From: JBFHNV01 sp965365655
GTDB lineage: Bacteria > Pseudomonadota > Gammaproteobacteria > HK1
Direction: 5' to 3'
NCBI GenBank assembly: GCA_965365655.1
Contig: CBDUCN010000058.1
Coordinates: 1-19,393 of the forward strand
DNA length: 19,393 bases
Shown: piece after piece, positions 15,210-19,393 of the stretch
How the letters are laid out: every line of letters starts with the position of its first letter
Position numbering within the stretch: the stretch's first letter is position 1
Translations under genes and position numbers: made by a program
Notes under the pieces: model-generated
What the model saw: the letters and a program-made list of their open reading frames with translations, nothing else
Told to the model about the DNA's origin: nothing
Database searches by the model: none

Positions 15210-15885
15210 GCGCGCGCCGCGCGCGTCGACGGGTGCCGCCCAGCCCCGCCAGACCGAAGCCCAGCCCCAGGATGAGCGCGGTCGCCGGCTCGGGAACCTC
15301 CGAGTGGATCTGGAACGCGAGGTTCCGGTCGATGACCGTTCCGGGTGCGGGGTTGGCTCCGTTGATGAGCCGGAATCCCGGGATGGTCTGCGCCGTTCCC
15401 GTGGTGTTGTCCCAGCCGGAGCGGATGCCCGTGAAGTCGCTGTTCAGCCCCAGCCAGTACGTGCCGGCACCGAGCGCGATCGACAGGCCGTCGATCGAGT
15501 AGTCGAAGCCGTCCCATTCGTTGAACAGGGTTCCGGTCGCGTTCGGCGTGCTGCTCGCGACCAGGTCCGCCGAGAACACGGGGGCGGCGTCGAACGGCAG
15601 GCCGTCGAAGATGGTCACCCGGGTGAAGTTGTAGGTCGCCTGGTTGTGATCGTGCTGCTGCCAGTCGATGCGCGTGATGATCGACGGGCCGATCAGCACG
15701 AAGTCCTCGAACAGCTCCTGACCCCCCGCCTCGTTCGCGAAGTTCGTCTGCGGGCCCGAGGAGCTGCCGTTGTCGAACAGCACCACGGCGCGCGCATCGA
15801 CGGTCATGCACAGGCCGGCCAGCAGGGACAGCAGCGCGCAGGTTCGCGCGGCCTGCCGCCGCACTCCGCTCTCGTATTCGCTCAT
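15193..15885 (-). CDS. PEP-CTERM sorting-domain exported protein
   Basis: This 230-aa protein has an N-terminal signal peptide (basic RRQAAR, hydrophobic LLSLLAGLCM, cleavage near ARA33). A predicted beta-rich extracellular domain follows (SGPQTNFANEAGGQ, DYSIDGLSIALGAGTYWLGL). The C-terminus is a textbook PEP-CTERM tripartite signal: VPEP (197-200), a hydrophobic Leu/Gly helix, then a basic tail TRRRARRALRRPR. Such proteins are processed by an exosortase and displayed with exopolysaccharide. The exosortase is not in this window. The domain is unassigned, and its function is unknown. I chose the ATG at 15885 because GGAG lies 7 bases upstream and the signal peptide follows directly. The frame is open 24 codons further. 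The gene converges with and overlaps the permease by 17 bp. Confidence 0.88.
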   Translation of the reverse strand: MSEYESGVRRQAARTCALLSLLAGLCMTVDARAVVLFDNGSSSGPQTNFANEAGGQELFEDFVLIGPSIITRIDWQQHDHNQATYNFTRVTIFDGLPFDAAPVFSADLVASSTPNATGTLFNEWDGFDYSIDGLSIALGAGTYWLGLNSDFTGIRSGWDNTTGTAQTIPGFRLINGANPAPGTVIDRNLAFQIHSEVPEPATALILGLGFGLAGLGGTRRRARRALRRPR

Positions 15886-16017
15886 CGTTCGTCTCCAGGC
15901 GGTGGTGTTGCAGCCGAGGGCACCCCTCGTCGCGCGAGAGTGCGGCCGCCTCGCCAACGGGCGGCAACGAACTCGCAGCGAGGGCGGCGAGCGCTCGACC
16001 TTGTCGCGAATCAGCTT

Positions 16018-16033
16018 CGCAAGGTTCGTGCCA
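16018..16033 (-). promoter_or_regulatory. Predicted sigma-54 (-24/-12) promoter of the PEP-CTERM gene
   Basis: Read on the minus strand, TGGCACGAACCTTGCG matches the RpoN consensus TGGCACG-N4-TTGCW at every fixed position. GG and GC are exactly 10 bases apart. Transcription would start near 16007, giving a 5' leader of about 122 nt to the ATG at 15885. Confidence 0.83.
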
Positions 16034-16087
16034 GGGGCGCCGCGCCCCCCGTTTCACGGGGGTCATTCGATCCGGGCCCCGCCGGCG

Positions 16088-16104
16088 TGTAAGGGATTCC
16101 GACA
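16088..16104. promoter_or_regulatory. Upstream activator element A (candidate PEP-CTERM box)
   Basis: TGTAAGGGATTCCGACA is an imperfect palindrome with TGT and ACA ends. It is centred about 89 bp upstream of the predicted sigma-54 start. A second copy with 14 of 17 identical bases lies at 16222-16238. The PEP-CTERM systems have a named sigma-54 regulator (PrsR), and this is my candidate for its site. Confidence 0.6.
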
Positions 16105-16221
16105 GCGCCTGTGGTCGAAATAGAAACGTTGCGTTTTCAGCGCGTTGCAATCCGTGTCGCCGGGAAACCGTTTCCCCCGCCCTTCAGTCGGTTAGCCGCG
16201 CATCCGGAGAAGACGCCGCAC

Positions 16222-16238
16222 TGTAAGGAAATCCGACG
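16222..16238. promoter_or_regulatory. Upstream activator element B (candidate PEP-CTERM box)
   Basis: TGTAAGGAAATCCGACG is the second copy of the 17-bp element, in the same orientation and 134 bp (centre to centre) farther from the promoter, about 223 bp upstream of the predicted start. Confidence 0.55.
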
Positions 16239-16474
16239 CGCCGCGCCGCCGGCCGGCGGGCGCGCCGATAGCGTCGACCACGGCTCGCGTGCCAGTCGTC
16301 GCGGGCGTGCGCACGCGCGCGACCTGCTGCCACCTTCGACGCCCTGAGCGGCGCCGCGTGCCACGGTGCCGGAGGTGCAGCGACGCGCGCCTGAAGGCTC
16401 CTCGACGGCGATGGCGCCGGGCGTGTGCCGGTCGATTCGCACGCCCGTGTCGATGCGGCCTCCCGCGGTCGCGC

Positions 16475-16671
16475 TCATCGCCGCCGACTGCGGCTGACGC
16501 GCATCGCGATCAGCGCGAGCAGGACGATCACGCCGAACGGATAGGCGGTCCAGCCGGCCGCGTACGCGCCCAGCGTGAGCACGAGCAGCACGACCAGCAC
16601 GACCAGCACCGCGTCGGAGCGGCGGCTGCCGCCCGACTCGCGCCCACGCGGTCCGCGGCCCACGTCGCGCG

Positions 16672-16675
<4 letters not shown>
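16475..16675 (-). CDS. Small two-helix membrane protein coupled to ureG
   Basis: This predicted protein of 66 aa has a basic N-terminus (about 1-20), two hydrophobic helices (about 22-38, VLVVLVVLLVLTLGAYAAG, and 46-58, PFGVIVLLALIAM) and an Arg/Ser-rich end (RVSRSRRR). I do not recognise a family. The start is a GTG that overlaps the ureG stop (GTGA), an arrangement typical of translational coupling, so it is probably made with the urease accessory proteins. A role in nickel or urea handling is conceivable only from the position. It could also be a chance frame, although the clean two-helix pattern with flanking basic residues argues against that. Confidence 0.5.
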
Positions 16676-17292
<617 letters not shown>

Positions 17293-17338
17293 GTCGAAGC
17301 CTCCTCGGATCGTTGCGGAACGCGGCGCCTTCGCGCGC

Positions 17339-18064
17339 TCAGGAGCGGAAAAGACGCGTGTGCAGCACCTCGTGCGCCGCGCTCGCGACGGCGAGCCCCG
17401 GCGCCGCGCCGTCGATGTCGTCGTCGTCCAGCGTCAGCCCGCGCACGGCCAGCGCCGGGATGCGCGCGCCGGCGTCGAACAGCAGGCGCTGCCCCGCGCT
17501 CTGCCCGAGCGGCACCAGCTTCACCGCCGCCGCGACCACGTGCTCGCACCAGCACCACATCAGCGCCGCGGCGGCGTCGTGCAGCGGCACGCCGAAGCGC
17601 ACCGCGGCAAGCGCGAACAGCGCGGCGAAGCTCGCGTCGTCGTCGCGCCGCCACGCCTCGGCGTCGTCCACGCCGAGCCCGGCGAGCACGCGCGCGAGGG
17701 ACTGCCCGAGCTGGCGATCGGTGAGCCGCAGCTCGGAGGTCTCGCGGCATGCGATCAGCCACGCGCTCAGGTCGCGCACGCGCGCCGTATCGCCTGCCGA
17801 CCACGCCGCGTGCAGCCGGCCGAGCAGCGGCACGTCCAACCGCGCGAGCCCGTGCTCCAGGAGCCCACCCACCCAGCGCCCGGCGGAGTCCTCGTCGTGA
17901 ACCCAGCCCCAGTCCACCGCCTGCTCCAGCCCCTCGGAGTACGCGTAGGCGCCGACGGGCAGCGACGGGCTCGCGAGCTGCAGCAGCCGCGCGAGCGCGA
18001 GTCCGCTCACACCGCCCGCGGCCGCGACGGGCGCCGCGGCCGCGTCAGCTCGTACCGCGGCCAT
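17339..18064 (-). CDS. ureF: UreF, urease accessory protein
   Basis: UreF (241 aa from this start) binds the UreABC-UreD complex and gates GTP hydrolysis by UreG. The family N-terminal signature LLQLASPSLPVGAYAYSEGLEQAV is at about residues 27-50, and the rest is the expected all-helical fold ending AAHEVLHTRLFRS. The start is uncertain. ATG at 18064, ATG at 18091 and GTG at 18094 are all in frame and all overlap the 3' end of ureE, and none has a clear ribosome site. I prefer 18064, which gives an Ala-rich lead of about 25 residues and a 20-bp overlap. The overlap suggests translational coupling to ureE. Confidence 0.94.
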   Translation of the reverse strand: MAAVRADAAAAPVAAAGGVSGLALARLLQLASPSLPVGAYAYSEGLEQAVDWGWVHDEDSAGRWVGGLLEHGLARLDVPLLGRLHAAWSAGDTARVRDLSAWLIACRETSELRLTDRQLGQSLARVLAGLGVDDAEAWRRDDDASFAALFALAAVRFGVPLHDAAAALMWCWCEHVVAAAVKLVPLGQSAGQRLLFDAGARIPALAVRGLTLDDDDIDGAAPGLAVASAAHEVLHTRLFRS

Positions 18065-18605
18065 CGTCGTCGTGCGCGTGGCGCGCGGCATCACCGTGCC
18101 CGTGGCCGTGGCTGTCGCCGTGGCCGTGATGATTGCCGTGGTGGTGATGATCGCCGTGGTGGTGATGGCCGGCGTACGCGCCGGCCTCGGGCTCGAACGG
18201 CGCGTCCATCGCGCGCACCGCGAGCCCCAGCCCCTCGACCATCGCGTCCAGCACGTGATCGTGCAGGTAGCGCAGCCAGCCGTCGCCCACCTGCACCGGA
18301 ACGTGGCGGTTGCCGAGGTGGTAGGCCGCGCGCGCGAGGCCGCGCGGGTCGTCGCAGGCGACGTGCGACACGGGCTCGTCCGCCGCGCGCACGGCGACCG
18401 TGCGACCGCACGGCGATCGCAGCACGTCGCCGCCGCGCAGCACCTCGCCGCGCGGCAGCATCAGTGCCGCCTCGGTGCCGTCATCCAGCGTGACGCGCAG
18501 GCGCGTGCGCTGGCGGCGCTCGAATGGCAGCGTCACCGTGGCATCCGCCGCCGCGTCTCGCGGCGCGCGCTCGACCAGCTGCAGCAGCCCCGTCGTCACG
18601 GTCAT
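18045..18605 (-). CDS. ureE: UreE, urease nickel metallochaperone with His-rich tail
   Basis: UreE (186 aa) delivers nickel to the urease assembly complex. The N-terminal peptide-binding domain (TVTLPFERRQRTRLRVTLDDG) is followed by the metal-binding domain with the conserved YHLGNRHVPVQV (dimer-interface nickel His) and LRYLHDHVLDAMVEGLG. The C-terminal tail is exceptionally His-rich: 16 His in about 33 residues, between about 147 and 180, in HHHH, HHGHG and SHGHGHG runs. Such tails bind extra nickel in Klebsiella-type UreE and are missing in many others. The ATG at 18605 lies 8 bp after the ureC stop, without a clear ribosome site. The end overlaps ureF. Confidence 0.95.
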   Translation of the reverse strand: MTVTTGLLQLVERAPRDAAADATVTLPFERRQRTRLRVTLDDGTEAALMLPRGEVLRGGDVLRSPCGRTVAVRAADEPVSHVACDDPRGLARAAYHLGNRHVPVQVGDGWLRYLHDHVLDAMVEGLGLAVRAMDAPFEPEAGAYAGHHHHGDHHHHGNHHGHGDSHGHGHGDAARHAHDDDGRGTS

Positions 18606-18613
18606 GCCGGCCG

Positions 18614-19393
18614 TCAGAACAGGAAGTAGCGCTGCGCGAGCGGCAGCACCTCGGCCGGCTCGCACGTCAGCAGCCGCCCGTCCGCGCGCACCTCGTACGT
18701 CTGCGGATCCACCTCCATCGCCGGCTGGTAGTCGTTGAGCTTCATGTCGGTCTTCTTCACCTCGCGGGTGCCGCTCACCGCGATGCAGCGCTTCGCGAGC
18801 CGGAGTCGATCGCCGATGCCTGCCTGCGCGGCAGCGGCGGAGACGAAGGTCACCGCGGTGCTGGCCGTCGCGCGTCCGAAGCTCGCGAACATCGGCCGGT
18901 AGTGCACCGGCTGCGGGGTCGGGATGGACGCGTTGGCGTCGCCCATCGGCGCGGCCGCGATGAAGCCGCCCTTGATCACCAGCGCCGGCTTGACGCCGAA
19001 GAACGCGGGCTTCCACAGGCACAGGTCCGCGAGCTTGCCCGCCTCCACCGAGCCGACCTCGTGCGCGATGCCGTGGGCGATCGCGGGGTTGATCGTGTAC
19101 TTCGCGATGTAGCGGCGCGCGCGCAGGTTGTCGCTGTCCGCCGGGTCGCCGTCCAGTGCGCCGAACTGCACCTTCATCTTGTGCGCGGTCTGCCAGGTGC
19201 GGCAGATCACCTCGCCGACACGGCCCATCGCCTGCGAGTCCGACGCGATCATCGAGAACGCGCCGAGGTCGTGCAGGATGTCCTCCGCGGCGATGGTCTC
19301 GCGGCGGATGCGCGACTCGGCGAACGCGACGTCCTCGGCGATGCGCTTGTCGAGGTGGTGGCACACCATCAGCATGTCCAGGTGCTCGTCGAC
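18614..19393 (-). CDS. ureC: UreC, urease alpha subunit (C-terminal part; 5' end outside window)
   Basis: These are the last 259 residues of the catalytic alpha subunit of urease, the nickel enzyme that hydrolyses urea to ammonia and carbamate. The visible part includes the active-site flap His (MVCHHLDKRIAEDVAFAESRIR, equivalent to His320 of the Klebsiella enzyme), the nickel-ligand Asp in ASDSQAMGRVGEV (Asp360 equivalent), KYTINPAIAHGIAHEVGSVE, FFGVKPALVIKGG, GDANASIPTPQPVHYRPMF and the end AQRYFLF. The nickel-binding HxH motif and the carbamylated Lys would lie in the missing part. The frame has no defect. It heads ureC-ureE-ureF-ureG. ureA, ureB and ureD are not in the window and are expected to the right. 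Confidence 0.98.
   Translation of the reverse strand, partial: VDEHLDMLMVCHHLDKRIAEDVAFAESRIRRETIAAEDILHDLGAFSMIASDSQAMGRVGEVICRTWQTAHKMKVQFGALDGDPADSDNLRARRYIAKYTINPAIAHGIAHEVGSVEAGKLADLCLWKPAFFGVKPALVIKGGFIAAAPMGDANASIPTPQPVHYRPMFASFGRATASTAVTFVSAAAAQAGIGDRLRLAKRCIAVSGTREVKKTDMKLNDYQPAMEVDPQTYEVRADGRLLTCEPAEVLPLAQRYFLF

Larger units (their letters stand above)
15886..16474. other. 589-bp gene-free regulatory region upstream of the PEP-CTERM gene
   Basis: I see no convincing gene here. On the minus strand it holds a sigma-54 promoter (16033-16018) with a leader of about 120 nt, two 17-bp TGTAAGG-type elements (16088-16104 and 16222-16238), a CCCCCG-TTTCA-CGGGGG hairpin (16046-16062) and a 14-bp G+C palindrome CCGCCGGCCGGCGG (16246-16259). 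The stretch around 16110-16150 is markedly A+T-richer than its surroundings, as expected for a bendable segment between enhancer and promoter. The part from 16260 to 16474 shows no recognisable element. No T-tract terminator for the urease operon is evident. Confidence 0.6.

Noticed and set aside
16046..16062. CCCCCG-TTTCA-CGGGGG hairpin as terminator of the urease operon
   Set aside because: The stem is only 6 bp, no T-run follows on the minus strand, and it lies between the activator element and the sigma-54 promoter, about 400 bp past the last gene.
16137..16478. 113-codon frame on the minus strand whose ATG overlaps the stop of the 66-aa membrane protein
   Set aside because: The overlap looks operon-like, but the product is Arg/Gly/Ala-rich without domains, and it would cover one of the PEP-CTERM activator elements and the A+T-richer promoter-upstream segment. 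I consider it non-coding.

Overview
The window looks like chromosomal DNA from a G+C-rich proteobacterium, most likely a gammaproteobacterium. The reasons are the tig-clpP-clpX-lon order, a tRNA with an encoded CCA end, two clear sigma-54 promoters, a sigma-32-type promoter, and a PEP-CTERM (exosortase-sorted) protein. The family cannot be fixed from the sequence alone. Both edges cut genes: lon on the left and ureC on the right.

Region 1 (1-5075, minus strand) is a protein quality-control block: tRNA-Leu(UAG), tig, clpP, clpX, then lon, whose 3' end lies outside the window. It makes the ribosome-associated chaperone, the ClpXP protease and the Lon protease. A near-consensus heat-shock promoter sits just upstream of lon.

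Region 2 (5183-7498, plus strand) is a signalling group. A Hanks-type Ser/Thr kinase fused to a cyclic-nucleotide-binding-like domain overlaps a small LuxR-type DNA-binding protein by 11 bp. About 140 bp downstream is a stand-alone, degenerate receiver protein. I do not recognise this trio as a named system.

Region 3 (7499-13660, plus strand) is the complete urea ABC transporter operon urtABCDE. It is preceded by a -24/-12 (sigma-54) promoter with tandem NtrC-like sites, and two strong hairpins lie between urtA and urtB. This fits induction under nitrogen limitation, with extra output of the binding protein.

Region 4 (13661-15209, plus strand) is an ArsR-family repressor with a vicinal Cys pair, followed by an ArsP/DUF318-type permease. 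The repressor promoter predicts a leaderless mRNA and has an AT-rich inverted repeat next to it. The pair is probably a metalloid or metal export module.

Region 5 (15193-16474, minus strand) is a PEP-CTERM exported protein. Its long upstream region has a sigma-54 promoter and two copies of a 17-bp element, probably the binding site of the PEP-CTERM regulator.

Region 6 (16475-19393, minus strand) is the 3' part of a urease operon: ureC (C-terminal part), ureE, ureF, ureG and a 66-residue membrane protein coupled to ureG. Urea taken up by UrtABCDE would be hydrolysed by urease, whose nickel centre is loaded by UreE, UreF and UreG. Uptake and hydrolysis genes sit in one neighbourhood but point towards each other, with regions 4 and 5 between them.
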